Positions 1 to 6,205 of a stretch of 6,530 nucleotides of DNA are shown here, piece after piece. A model generated the notes under the pieces. That model made no database searches and was not told the DNA's origin. It saw nothing but the letters and a program-made list of their open reading frames with translations. The stretch's first letter is position 1. The number at the start of each line of letters is the position of its first letter. Both the position numbers and the translations under genes were made by a program. The DNA is from Kordia sp045105435 (GTDB lineage: Bacteria; Bacteroidota; Bacteroidia; Flavobacteriales; Flavobacteriaceae), in the NCBI RefSeq assembly GCF_045105435.1, contig NZ_JBGCDL010000058.1:1-6530 (forward strand). The letters run 5' to 3'.

Positions 1-199
1 TGGCTAAATATTGAAGTTGCAACGAGTCTTTTTTATACTTTTTTAATTGCGCATCAATTTCAGAATACGCAGCAGGTTTCGTTGCTAAGAGTGCATTTGC
101 TTCCTTCACAAAAGTACTATCTGTAGTTTGTGAAAAGCTAATGGTAGCTAAAAATAAGGCAAGAACGAACAGCAGAACATTCTTATGTAAATTGCACAT
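1..199 (-). CDS. Exported N-terminal fragment, probable sensor histidine kinase paired with the LytTR regulator (partial)
   Basis: The frame opens with ATG at 199 and stays open to the window edge, giving 66 codons. It begins with a clear signal peptide: a short Lys-containing start (MCNLHKN), a hydrophobic core (VLLFVLALFLATI) and a likely cleavage near SFSQ at residues 21-24. The mature part starts TTDSTFVKEANALLATKPAAY and continues with an amphipathic, Lys/Gln/Leu-rich stretch that could be the first helix of a TPR-type sensor region. The gene begins 14 bp after the stop of the LytTR regulator, so the two are almost certainly co-transcribed. In flavobacteria, LytTR regulators commonly sit beside exported TPR-containing histidine kinases of the LytS/YehU (His_kinase, PF06580) type. 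That context is the main basis for the call, because no kinase motif is inside the window. The alternative is another exported TPR-like protein. Confidence 0.6.
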   Translation of the reverse strand, partial: MCNLHKNVLLFVLALFLATISFSQTTDSTFVKEANALLATKPAAYSEIDAQLKKYKKDSLQLQYLA

Positions 200-213
200 A
201 CACTTTAATTTTC

Positions 214-951
214 TTATAATTTTTCTAAAAAAGCGGCTTTACGCTGTCTAGAAATAGGAATTTTATGGTTAGAAACCAATATGACATAGCCGTCAGATTT
301 GATAAATTCTTTAATTTTATCAAGATTGACAATATATGAATTGTGGATTCTAAAGAAACGCTCATCTGGTAGCATAGCGTTTACTTCTTTTAGTTTTTTT
401 GTGAGTACTATCTTTTTTGAATTTGTCAAATATAATGTACTATAATTTCCATCAGATTCTGCAAATAATAAATCATCCAAATCGAGAAATATTAACTTTC
501 CGTCAGTATTTATTGTAATTCTTTTTTTGTTGAATCTACTATTATAATCGGAGAGAATACGTTCAAATTTTTCTGTGGAAACATCATTTCTAGAAATGTA
601 CTTTTTTATTTTAGTAATGGCAACTTTTAAGTCGTCCATATCAATTGGTTTCAACAAATAATCGATGGCTTCTTCTTTCAAAGCTTTCATGGCATATTCG
701 TTATAAGCCGTAGTAATGACAACCGCAAAATCTTTTGTTTTCAGTCTATTTAAAAATTGAAAACCATCCATTGTTGGCATTTCAATATCGAGAAAAATAC
801 AATCAAAACTTGCTTTTTCTACATATAATAAAGCTTCTTCCGGATCTGTAAACTTTTCAAGTATTTCTATCTCATCACTAAAGTTTTCCAGCTCCCAAGC
901 TAAGCTCTCTAATGCTTTTGGTTCGTCATCTATTAAAATTGCTCTTAACAT
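214..951 (-). CDS. LytTR-family two-component response regulator
   Basis: This 245-residue protein has the standard receiver plus LytTR layout and the usual length. The receiver domain (residues 2-118) starts MLRAILIDDEP, with the acidic pair D8-D9, the phospho-acceptor D55 in FLDIEMP, T80 in VVITTAY, and K101 in DYLLKP. The LytTR DNA-binding domain occupies about 144-243, with the typical ESDGNYSTLYL, FFRIHNSYIVNLDKI and IPISRQRK segments. All key residues are present, so it should be functional. An in-frame ATG at 1065 would add 38 residues with no domain homology; ATG at 951 is chosen because receiver domains of this family begin two to five residues before ILIDDE. The regulator is first in a minus-strand unit with the probable kinase and is divergent from the three-gene exported cassette, which makes that cassette its most obvious target. 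A LytTR-box-like pair in the shared intergenic region supports this by inference. Confidence 0.95.
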   Translation of the reverse strand: MLRAILIDDEPKALESLAWELENFSDEIEILEKFTDPEEALLYVEKASFDCIFLDIEMPTMDGFQFLNRLKTKDFAVVITTAYNEYAMKALKEEAIDYLLKPIDMDDLKVAITKIKKYISRNDVSTEKFERILSDYNSRFNKKRITINTDGKLIFLDLDDLLFAESDGNYSTLYLTNSKKIVLTKKLKEVNAMLPDERFFRIHNSYIVNLDKIKEFIKSDGYVILVSNHKIPISRQRKAAFLEKL

Positions 952-1022
952 AAGATTTTGGGTTTTATACCCTAAAGGTACATCTTTCGAATTAATTTTT
1001 GATGCACATAGTACCATTGGTT

Positions 1023-1055
1023 CAAAAATATGTATGTGCGGTTTAGTTTTGTAAA
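1023..1055 (-). promoter_or_regulatory. Possible Bacteroidota promoter for the response regulator unit
   Basis: Reading the minus strand, TATTTTTG (1030-1023) matches the Bacteroidota -7 consensus TAnnTTTG exactly. The best upstream partner is TTTAC (1055-1051), one base off TTTG, with a spacer of about 20 bp. Transcription would start near 1016, leaving a leader of about 65 nt before the ATG at 951. The -33 element is weak, so this is only a candidate. Confidence 0.35.
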
Positions 1056-1146
1056 TAGTTAACAAACAAGGGGATTTTCTCCCTTTTACACCAAAAACAA
1101 TCTATACAACATTTGATCCCATTTATACAAAAACTGCACTCTCGAA

Positions 1147-1177
1147 CATGTTCATAAGGTATATTTGGAACGTTAAA
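1147..1177 (+). promoter_or_regulatory. Candidate LytTR binding site (two direct half sites 22 bp apart)
   Basis: CATGTTCAT (1147-1155) and AACGTTAAA (1169-1177) resemble the LytTR-box consensus [TA][AC][CA]GTTN[AG][TG], matching 7 of 9 and 8 of 9 positions. Their starts are 22 bp apart, which fits the known arrangement of two 9-bp direct repeats with a 12-13 bp spacer. The pair points toward the plus-strand operon and ends about 18 bp upstream of its candidate -33 element, a position suited to activation. The first half overlaps a perfect 10-bp palindrome, GAACATGTTC (1144-1153). Half sites this short can occur by chance in AT-rich DNA. Confidence 0.35.
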
Positions 1178-1194
1178 AAAGCCAAATCCCAAAT

Positions 1195-1227
1195 TTTGAC
1201 AACCATGTAATCTTAATCATATGTATG
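1195..1227 (+). promoter_or_regulatory. Candidate promoter of the exported three-gene operon
   Basis: TTTG at 1195-1198 (within TTTTGAC) is followed after 21 bp by TATGTATG at 1220-1227, one mismatch from TAnnTTTG. The predicted start is near 1234, giving a leader of roughly 53 nt before the ATG at 1287. The leader is A-rich (caaaatcaaagta just before the start codon) and has no Shine-Dalgarno sequence, as is usual for highly expressed flavobacterial genes. Confidence 0.4.
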
Positions 1228-1241
1228 TTATGTGCACATAA
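1228..1241. repeat. Perfect 14-bp palindrome at the predicted operon start
   Basis: TTATGTGCACATAA is fully self-complementary. It lies directly downstream of the candidate -7 element, over the expected transcription start of the plus-strand operon. This is a typical position for an operator, but no known regulator consensus is matched with confidence. Confidence 0.4.
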
Positions 1242-1286
1242 AACAAGAATACAATTTATCTAATACTAACAATCAAAATCAAAGTA

Positions 1287-2762
1287 ATGAAAAGAATTAC
1301 ACTATTTTTAATGCTAATTTGTTTTGCTTTCAGCACGAATACGAAAGCAAACAACATCCAAGTGAATAACATATCGCTTGAAAATTTAAATGAAGTTTCT
1401 AACTGGGTGCACGTAGAATTTGATCTCTTCTGGGAAAATTCATGGAGAATTAGTTCAGGACCATCTAATTATGATGCTGCTTGGGTATTTATTAAATACA
1501 GAGTAAACAACGGAACTTGGACACACGGAATTATCAGTCAGGCAAATTCAACTAGTCCAGCAGGAAGTACCTTAGATGTAACGTCAGATGGAATTGGAGC
1601 ATTTGTTTATAGAGATGCTGACGGAAGTGGAAACGTAAACTTTCAAAACATTCAAATTCGCTGGAATTTTGGTTCTACCGACACAAATGACATTATAGAC
1701 ATTCAGGTATTTGCCATAGAAATGGTATATGTGCCAGAAGGTGCTTTTTATGTTGGAGGAACAACAGGAAATGAAGCTAACAAATTTCACTCAGGTGGTT
1801 TTTCAACTTCTTCTTCATACAGAATTACTTCAGAAGCTGCATTAACAATTGCAAACACATCTGGAAACTTGTACTATACAGCTACAAACTCTAATGGTGG
1901 AGATCAAACTGGAGTTTTAGCTGCTTCATATCCAAAAGGATTTAATGATTTTTATGCAATGAAATACGAAGTCACCGAAGGGCAATGGCTGGCTTTCTTT
2001 AATAGTTTAACAGAAAATCAAAAAACAAACTTAGACATTACAGATGCAACACACAAAAATAGTGATGCAGTCATAAGCAGAAATACAATTTCATGGACTG
2101 GCGGAACAGCAAGTGCTACAACTACTGCTCCTGATAGAGCTGTTGCATATTTAGACATTTCAGACATGAATTCATACATGGACTGGACAGGAATGCGTCC
2201 TTTAAGTGAGTTAGAATATGAAAAAGCATGTAGAGGACCTATTTTGCCAAAGCCAGGTGAATTTGCTTGGGGAAGTGCAAATATTGCTTCTAATGATTAT
2301 ACGATTGTAAACTCCGGATTCTCTAGTGAACGTGTTACAAACCCAGAAACAAATACTGGAAACGCAATGTACTCTTTAACAAACGGAACAATTGATGGCC
2401 CATTGAGAAACGGAATTTTTGCCGCAAGTGCTGTAAATAACAACAGAGAAGAAACTGGAGGTAGCTACTATGGTATTATGGAACTTTCAGGAAACTTATA
2501 TGAAAGAGTTGTAACCGTAGGAACTTCACAAGGAAGGAACTTTACAGGTTTACATGGAAACGGAATTATTAGTTCTACAACTGGAAATGGTACAGTATCT
2601 AACTGGCCAAACAACACAACAGGTGATGGATACAGTTTCCGTGGAGGAAGCTGGTTAAATGGAGCTGACTTTATAAGAGTTTCTGACCGATTTGATGGTG
2701 CATCTATCATTGCAAGTGGAAACAATCGTTTAGGATTTAGAGCAGCTAGAACTGCACCTTAA
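1287..2762 (+). CDS. Exported FGE/SUMF1-fold protein lacking the catalytic cysteines
   Basis: The protein has 491 residues. Residues 1-21 form a signal peptide (MKRITLFLMLICFAF core, likely cut after TKA). Residues 22-143 are a beta-rich N-terminal module with Trp-rich motifs (FDLFWENSWR, YDAAWVFIKY, IQIRWNFG) that often precedes such domains in Bacteroidota. Residues 145-488 are a formylglycine-generating-enzyme (SUMF1) domain: EMVYVPEGAFYVGG, FYAMKYEVTEGQWLAFFNSL, MRPLSELEYEKACRG, YGIMELSGNLYER, FRGGSWLNGADF and NNRLGFRAAR. In true FGE the motif GGS-x-x-C-x4-C carries two copper-binding cysteines. Here those positions are N458 and I463, and the only cysteine outside the signal peptide is C315. 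Sulfatase activation is therefore unlikely, and a structural, ligand-binding or GldK-like role is more plausible. There is no T9SS sorting domain at the C terminus. It is the first gene of the operon; the next gene starts 11 bp later. Confidence 0.9.
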   Translation: MKRITLFLMLICFAFSTNTKANNIQVNNISLENLNEVSNWVHVEFDLFWENSWRISSGPSNYDAAWVFIKYRVNNGTWTHGIISQANSTSPAGSTLDVTSDGIGAFVYRDADGSGNVNFQNIQIRWNFGSTDTNDIIDIQVFAIEMVYVPEGAFYVGGTTGNEANKFHSGGFSTSSSYRITSEAALTIANTSGNLYYTATNSNGGDQTGVLAASYPKGFNDFYAMKYEVTEGQWLAFFNSLTENQKTNLDITDATHKNSDAVISRNTISWTGGTASATTTAPDRAVAYLDISDMNSYMDWTGMRPLSELEYEKACRGPILPKPGEFAWGSANIASNDYTIVNSGFSSERVTNPETNTGNAMYSLTNGTIDGPLRNGIFAASAVNNNREETGGSYYGIMELSGNLYERVVTVGTSQGRNFTGLHGNGIISSTTGNGTVSNWPNNTTGDGYSFRGGSWLNGADFIRVSDRFDGASIIASGNNRLGFRAARTAP

Positions 2763-2773
2763 TATATAGAAAG

Positions 2774-4180
2774 ATGAAAAAAAGATTTTTAATCTTATCT
2801 TTTATACTATTCCAAATCACTCATGTGTTCGCACAATTTGAAGGTGGTAATGGAGATGGTAATGATGTAGAGAGCGAGCTAAGCACAACGCTTACAAATC
2901 TTTCATTATCCATTTTATATGAAGGTAGCAATGGTGATGGATTTTCTAGTAGAGCACTACAAGCAACTACGCTAGAAAACATTTCACTAGCTGTTTTGTA
3001 TGAAGGCAGTAATGGTGACGGATTTGCAAGTAGAACTTTAGAAGCTACTACGCTAGAAAACATTACACTAACTGTTTTATATGAAGGTAGTAATGGTGAC
3101 GGATTTGCAAGTAGAACTTTACAAGCCACTACACTTGAAAATATCTCATTAGCTGTATTATATGAAGGCAGTAATGGTGATGGACATGATGTTGGAGACT
3201 TGCTAAATACTACATTAGAGAATATTTCTCTAGCAGTATTATACGAAGGTAGTAATGGTGATGGGTTTTCGAGTAGAACGTTACAAGCCACTACACTGGA
3301 AAATATTTCACTAGCTGTTTTGTATGATGGTGGAAATGGTGATGGGTTTTCTTCAAGACAAGAAAATGTATTCTTAGATCCAAATCAAGTTGTTGATTTA
3401 AGACTCAACGTAAGTATCTTTTTACAAGGACCACGTTTTAATGAATTAGATGACGCATTAATGAATGATGATTTACGTACTGGAAATTTAATTCCTAAAA
3501 TTAGTCCTTATGATGCAACAGATGTAATATCTAATTCTAATGTATTCAATAATGGTGGTATTTCTGGAACTGGATTAGCAAGAGAGAATATTGTTGATTG
3601 GGTATGGATAGAAATTAGAAGTGGTTCAGATGATACGCTAATAGTAGATGGAACTTCAGCTCTAGTACAACGTAATGGAGAAGTTGTTGATTTAGATGGA
3701 ACATCTGATGTTATCCTGCGTGGTTTTACCGGAGAATACTATGTCGCTGTAAAACATCGAAATCACTTGAGCGCCATGACTGCAAATAAAATTGCATTAT
3801 CCGTAGTTCAAACTGATGTGGATTTAACTGACAATGGTACCGCAACCTTTGGAACCAATGCAAGAGTACAATTACCAAATGGAGATATGGCATTATGGGC
3901 AGGAAATGTAAATAATGATACTACTGTACAATACTCAGGAACAACGCCTGATACACCAAGCATATTATCGGAAGTACTAAACAATCCAGGGAACTTTTTA
4001 AATTTCCCTACATACGTAGTAACTGGATACAATGTACATGATATTAATATGGATGGAAATACGCAATATACTGGAACTGCTCCCGATACGCCAATACTAT
4101 TACAAAATGTATTAGCGCATCCAGGAAATTTCCTAAACTTTAGCACATATCAAATTCAAGAACAATTACCTGAAAATTAA
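2774..4180 (+). CDS. Exported 27-residue-repeat protein with dockerin-like C-terminal module
   Basis: The protein has 468 residues. A signal peptide covers 1-20 (MKKRFLILSFILF core, cut near VFA|Q). Residues 23-184 are six tandem 27-residue units of the form EGSNGDGF-SSR-LQ-TTLENISLAVLY, and residues 185-195 start a seventh. Each unit joins an acidic Gly/Asn turn (NGDG) to a hydrophobic strand. Residues 205-468 match by recall a C-terminal module seen in many Bacteroidota surface proteins: LNVSIFLQGPRF, MNDDLRTGNLIP, VDWVWIEIRS, SALVQRNGEVVDLDG, GEYYVAVKHRNHL, ending STYQIQEQLP. Within it, GNVNNDTTVQYSG (377-388) and DINMDGNTQYTG (423-434) resemble dockerin/EF-hand-like calcium loops; the second keeps D-x-N-x-D-G while the first is degenerate. 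No T9SS sorting domain is visible. The gene starts 11 bp after the SUMF1-like gene and ends 5 bp before the next. The exact function is unknown; a surface scaffold or adhesin is inferred. Confidence 0.85.
   Translation: MKKRFLILSFILFQITHVFAQFEGGNGDGNDVESELSTTLTNLSLSILYEGSNGDGFSSRALQATTLENISLAVLYEGSNGDGFASRTLEATTLENITLTVLYEGSNGDGFASRTLQATTLENISLAVLYEGSNGDGHDVGDLLNTTLENISLAVLYEGSNGDGFSSRTLQATTLENISLAVLYDGGNGDGFSSRQENVFLDPNQVVDLRLNVSIFLQGPRFNELDDALMNDDLRTGNLIPKISPYDATDVISNSNVFNNGGISGTGLARENIVDWVWIEIRSGSDDTLIVDGTSALVQRNGEVVDLDGTSDVILRGFTGEYYVAVKHRNHLSAMTANKIALSVVQTDVDLTDNGTATFGTNARVQLPNGDMALWAGNVNNDTTVQYSGTTPDTPSILSEVLNNPGNFLNFPTYVVTGYNVHDINMDGNTQYTGTAPDTPILLQNVLAHPGNFLNFSTYQIQEQLPEN
2840..3361 (+). 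repeat. Tandem 81-bp coding repeat, six full copies and a partial seventh
   Basis: Full units begin at 2840, 2921, 3002, 3083, 3164 and 3245, each exactly 81 bp (27 codons) with no indels; a seventh starts at 3326 and fades after about 36 bp. The units differ at many synonymous positions (ggtagc/ggcagt, gatgga/gacgga, ttgtat/ttatat) while the protein stays nearly constant, so the array is old and under protein-level selection. Two subtypes occur: the common 'GDGF-S/A-SR' form (units 2, 3, 4, 6, 7) and a 'GDG-x-DV' form (units 1 and 5). Confidence 0.95.
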
Positions 4181-4185
4181 TTTTT

Positions 4186-5010
4186 ATGAAAAACATAATA
4201 AGAATATTTATACTAAGCTTCACTTGTCTTCTAGCCTCAGAGCTAAAAGCACAAGATGGCTATACGTATACATTAATACACAATGGCGGTTACAGCTTTT
4301 CAGTACAAGCTGTACCGAATGTAAGTGCTAATAACTTTGCTACTTCTGTACAGAGTTACGGATTTACAATTATAGTATCTGATGGTGTAACTATTGATAC
4401 TGGATCAGCAACTTCATTAGGAAGCGGTGCCAGCGCAACTTTCTTTGATGGAAACAATGTTGCACAACCAACTATTGATGGATACTTAGTTACAGAAACT
4501 CTAGGAAGTCCTGCAACATTATCTGCGCCTTCTGCTGCAATGAACTCAACTATGTATACGTTTACTGTAAACGGAAGTCCTACAACTGGAGTTATGTATA
4601 TACTAGAAAACAATTCAGCATTAGCAAACACAGTAACGCCTCTAAAATCTTTCATGCAAGCTGATATGATAGATAATGGAATGGCAGAATTTGTAAATGT
4701 TGTAGACCCTAACGCTTCAGCTGTATCTGGAATGAGTCCATTTGATTTCAATACATTATCTGTTGAAGAAGAAAATGAATTATCTGGTTTATCATTATAT
4801 CCTAACCCAGCAAGCGACATTGTAAAAATTTCACTTCCAAATGGAATACAGGATATCGAAATTGAAGTGTTTGACAATGCAGGAAAGCAAATTGCAATGC
4901 AATTATCCGCAGATAACACAATAGATGTGAGCAATATAGCTTCAGGTTTATACCTAATCAATATAACATCTAATGATATCAAGACTACTAAAAAGCTTAT
5001 TGTAAAATAA
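4186..5010 (+). CDS. T9SS-secreted beta-rich protein with type A C-terminal sorting domain
   Basis: The protein has 274 residues. A signal peptide covers 1-22 (MKNIIRIFILSFTCLLAS core, likely cut at LKA|Q). Residues 24-190 form a beta-rich domain without an obvious catalytic motif (YTYTLIHNGGYSFSVQAVP, SYGFTIIVSDGVTI, GYLVTETLGSP, TGVMYILENNSALA, VVDPNASAVSG). A short acidic linker, VEEENE (193-198), leads into a T9SS type A sorting domain at about 201-274: LSLYPNPASDIVKI, EIEVFDNAGKQI, IDVSNIASGLYLINI and a basic end, KKLIVK. Such domains direct passage through the T9SS outer-membrane channel and are usually removed as the protein is attached to the surface or released. It is the last gene of the operon, 5 bp after the repeat protein and followed by a terminator. 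The beta domain could be a binding module for the dockerin-like region of its neighbour, which is speculation. Confidence 0.9.
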   Translation: MKNIIRIFILSFTCLLASELKAQDGYTYTLIHNGGYSFSVQAVPNVSANNFATSVQSYGFTIIVSDGVTIDTGSATSLGSGASATFFDGNNVAQPTIDGYLVTETLGSPATLSAPSAAMNSTMYTFTVNGSPTTGVMYILENNSALANTVTPLKSFMQADMIDNGMAEFVNVVDPNASAVSGMSPFDFNTLSVEEENELSGLSLYPNPASDIVKISLPNGIQDIEIEVFDNAGKQIAMQLSADNTIDVSNIASGLYLINITSNDIKTTKKLIVK

Positions 5011-5027
5011 TAAGCTTCTATTTTTTG
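4993..5027 (+). terminator. Weak stem-loop with T-run overlapping the operon's last stop codon
   Basis: AAGCTTATT (4993-5001) and AATAAGCTT (5009-5017) form a perfect 9-bp stem with a 7-nt loop, followed by CTATTTTTT. The stem is AT-rich and includes the last codons and the TAA stop. It may act as a first, weaker terminator or as a 3'-end stabiliser ahead of the strong one. Confidence 0.4.
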
Positions 5028-5033
5028 TTTCAC

Positions 5034-5070
5034 AAACCTCTTGAGTTGATCGCTCAAGAGGTTTTTTATT
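5034..5070 (+). terminator. Strong intrinsic terminator of the three-gene operon
   Basis: ACCTCTTGAG (5036-5045) pairs perfectly with CTCAAGAGGT (5053-5062) around a 7-nt loop, with further A-T pairs at the base, and runs into TTTTTT (5062-5067). It lies 24 bp after the stop codon of the T9SS protein gene. Confidence 0.92.
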
Positions 5071-5180
5071 TTATGACTATATTTCACTAGTGTCAACTAA
5101 AAACTAAACAAAGTTCTTTGAAATTATTATAAACTTGATTTTAAGTATCAATTTAAAGCGTGACGATTTGAAATGATTTC

Positions 5181-5209
5181 TATGTTCGTAAATTAAAATT
5201 ACGAATATG
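5181..5209 (+). promoter_or_regulatory. Hairpin that would bury the transposase start codon
   Basis: TTCGTAA (5185-5191) and TTACGAA (5199-5205) form a perfect 7-bp stem around a 7-nt loop. As RNA, the pairing extends outward with two G-U pairs to 5181 and 5209, so the AUG at 5207-5209 would lie inside an 11-bp helix. Some ISs are known to use such structures to block translation of transcripts that read in from outside. Confidence 0.45.
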
Positions 5210-6205
5210 AATCAGGGTAAATATGTTTTTTCTCAATTAACAAATTTTCTTCCACAACGTATTTTTGATAGAATAACCTCCAAGTATTTAGGAAACAAAT
5301 CTGTTAAACATTTCACGTGTTGGAATCAGTTATTATGTATGATTTTTGGTCAACTTTCGGCTAGGAAAAGTTTAAGAGATTTAATGACTATTATACAAAC
5401 TCATCAATCCAAATCATATCATTTAGGGTTTGGCAAAAGTGTAACTCGAAGTAATTTATCTAAAGCTAACGAAAAACGTAACTTTAAAATATTTGAAGAG
5501 TTTGCTAATCATTTAATAGCAATTACTTAGAAGAAAAATAGCACTTCAGATTTTGATATTAAAGGTACTATTTATGCTTTTGATTCCTCAACAATTGATT
5601 TGTGTTTGAATGTGTTTTGTTGGGCTCATTTTCGTAAAACAAAAGCAGGGATAAAGCTGCATACACTTTTCGATGTTAGCACTCAAACCCCTGTATTTAT
5701 TTATATTACCAAGGCAAACATACATGATGTTATGCAATGGACATTATAGATTATGAGTCATTAGCATATTATATTTTTGATCGTGCTTATGTAGATCATA
5801 AACGCTTGTATCGAATAACAAAAGCCAAAGCATATTTTGTTAATTAGAGCAAAATCTAATATTAAATTTAAACGCATGTATTCTAAAAAAGTGGATGGAA
5901 ATACTGGAATTAAATACGATCAAATAGGAAAAATAATGGGCTTTTATAGCTCGAAAGAATATCCGAAAAAGATACGAAAAGTAAAGTTTTTCGATAGTGA
6001 AAATAAAAAAACGTTAATATTTATGACAAATAATTTTGACTTATCTGCTCAAAATATTGCTATACTTTATAAATAAAGATGGTAAGTAGAATTATTCTTT
6101 AAATGGATAAAACAACACCTAAAAATAAAAACCTTTTGGGATAGAACAGAAAATGCTGTTCGCATTCAAATAAATGTGGCAATTATATCTTATTGCTTTA
6201 GCATA
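5207..6205 (+). pseudogene. Broken IS4-family DDE transposase (DUF4372-type N terminus)
   Basis: The start MNQGKYVFSQLTNFLPQRIF and the stretch FTCWNQLLCMIFGQLSARKSLRDL are typical of Bacteroidota IS4-type transposases with a DUF4372-like N domain. The frame is open to a TAG at 5528. Past it, the same frame continues as DFDIKGTIYAFDSSTIDLCLN and GIKLHTLFDVSTQTPVFIYI to about 5731, where one missing base shifts the frame. YESLAYYIFDRAYVDHKRLY then reads in the next frame until one extra base near 5841-5843 restores the first, followed by IRAKSNIKFKRMYSKKVDG. Two more stops (TAA 6074, TAA 6083) interrupt the segment Y-R-W-Q-V-E, after which FFKWIKQHLKIKTFWDRTEN continues. The DDE residues survive as codons at 5582 (D), 5779 (D) and 6089 (E). 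The last part of the protein is missing. Restoration of each break is by comparison with remembered family sequences. Confidence 0.9.

Larger units (their letters stand above)
5088..6205 (+). mobile_element. Decayed, right-truncated IS4-type insertion sequence
   Basis: The left end is placed near 5088 (CTAGTGTCAACTAAAAACTA), just beyond the operon terminator, because this lies about 120 bp before a transposase start and resembles an IS terminus. That boundary is inferred. The transposase remnant runs to about 6205, where family similarity stops after IISYC. No inverted copy of the left end (TTAGTTGACACTAG) is found before the rRNA gene, so the right end is lost and no target duplication can be read. 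The single transposase frame is broken, so the element cannot move by itself. Confidence 0.75.

Noticed and set aside
952..1065. Upstream in-frame extension of the response regulator (38 extra residues from ATG 1065)
   Set aside because: The extension has no domain similarity and the receiver domain begins right at MLRAILIDDE; the candidate promoter at 1023-1055 also lies inside it.
1068..1086. Short hairpin AAGGGGA / TCCCTT between the divergent units
   Set aside because: It has only a 7-bp stem with a G-T pair, no T-run placed for a terminator, and no converging gene to stop.
1160..1167. TATATTTG, a perfect -7 promoter element on the plus strand
   Set aside because: No TTTG or TTG lies at a suitable distance upstream (the nearest is at 1112-1115), and it overlaps the spacer of the LytTR-box pair.
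1584..1790. Open minus-strand frame inside the SUMF1-like gene
   Set aside because: It is antisense to well-supported coding sequence, with low-complexity translation and no recognisable domain.
2821..3291. Long minus-strand frame of 156 codons with repeats
   Set aside because: It is the antisense shadow of the 81-bp coding repeat; its periodicity is inherited from the plus strand, which has the signal peptide and family match.
2840..3361. Tandem repeat considered as a CRISPR array
   Set aside because: The units are contiguous 81-bp coding repeats without spacers, and they vary mainly at synonymous positions.
3808..4146. Minus-strand frame of 112 codons within the repeat-protein gene
   Set aside because: It is antisense to the conserved C-terminal module and has no independent support.
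4356..5096. Minus-strand frame of 246 codons opposite the T9SS protein gene
   Set aside because: The plus-strand frame has a signal peptide and a clear T9SS sorting domain; the minus frame runs through the terminator and looks like a codon-bias shadow.
5161..5196. Possible transposase promoter (TTTG 5167-5170, TAAATTAA 5189-5196)
   Set aside because: The -7 element has two mismatches to TAnnTTTG, too weak to list as a feature.
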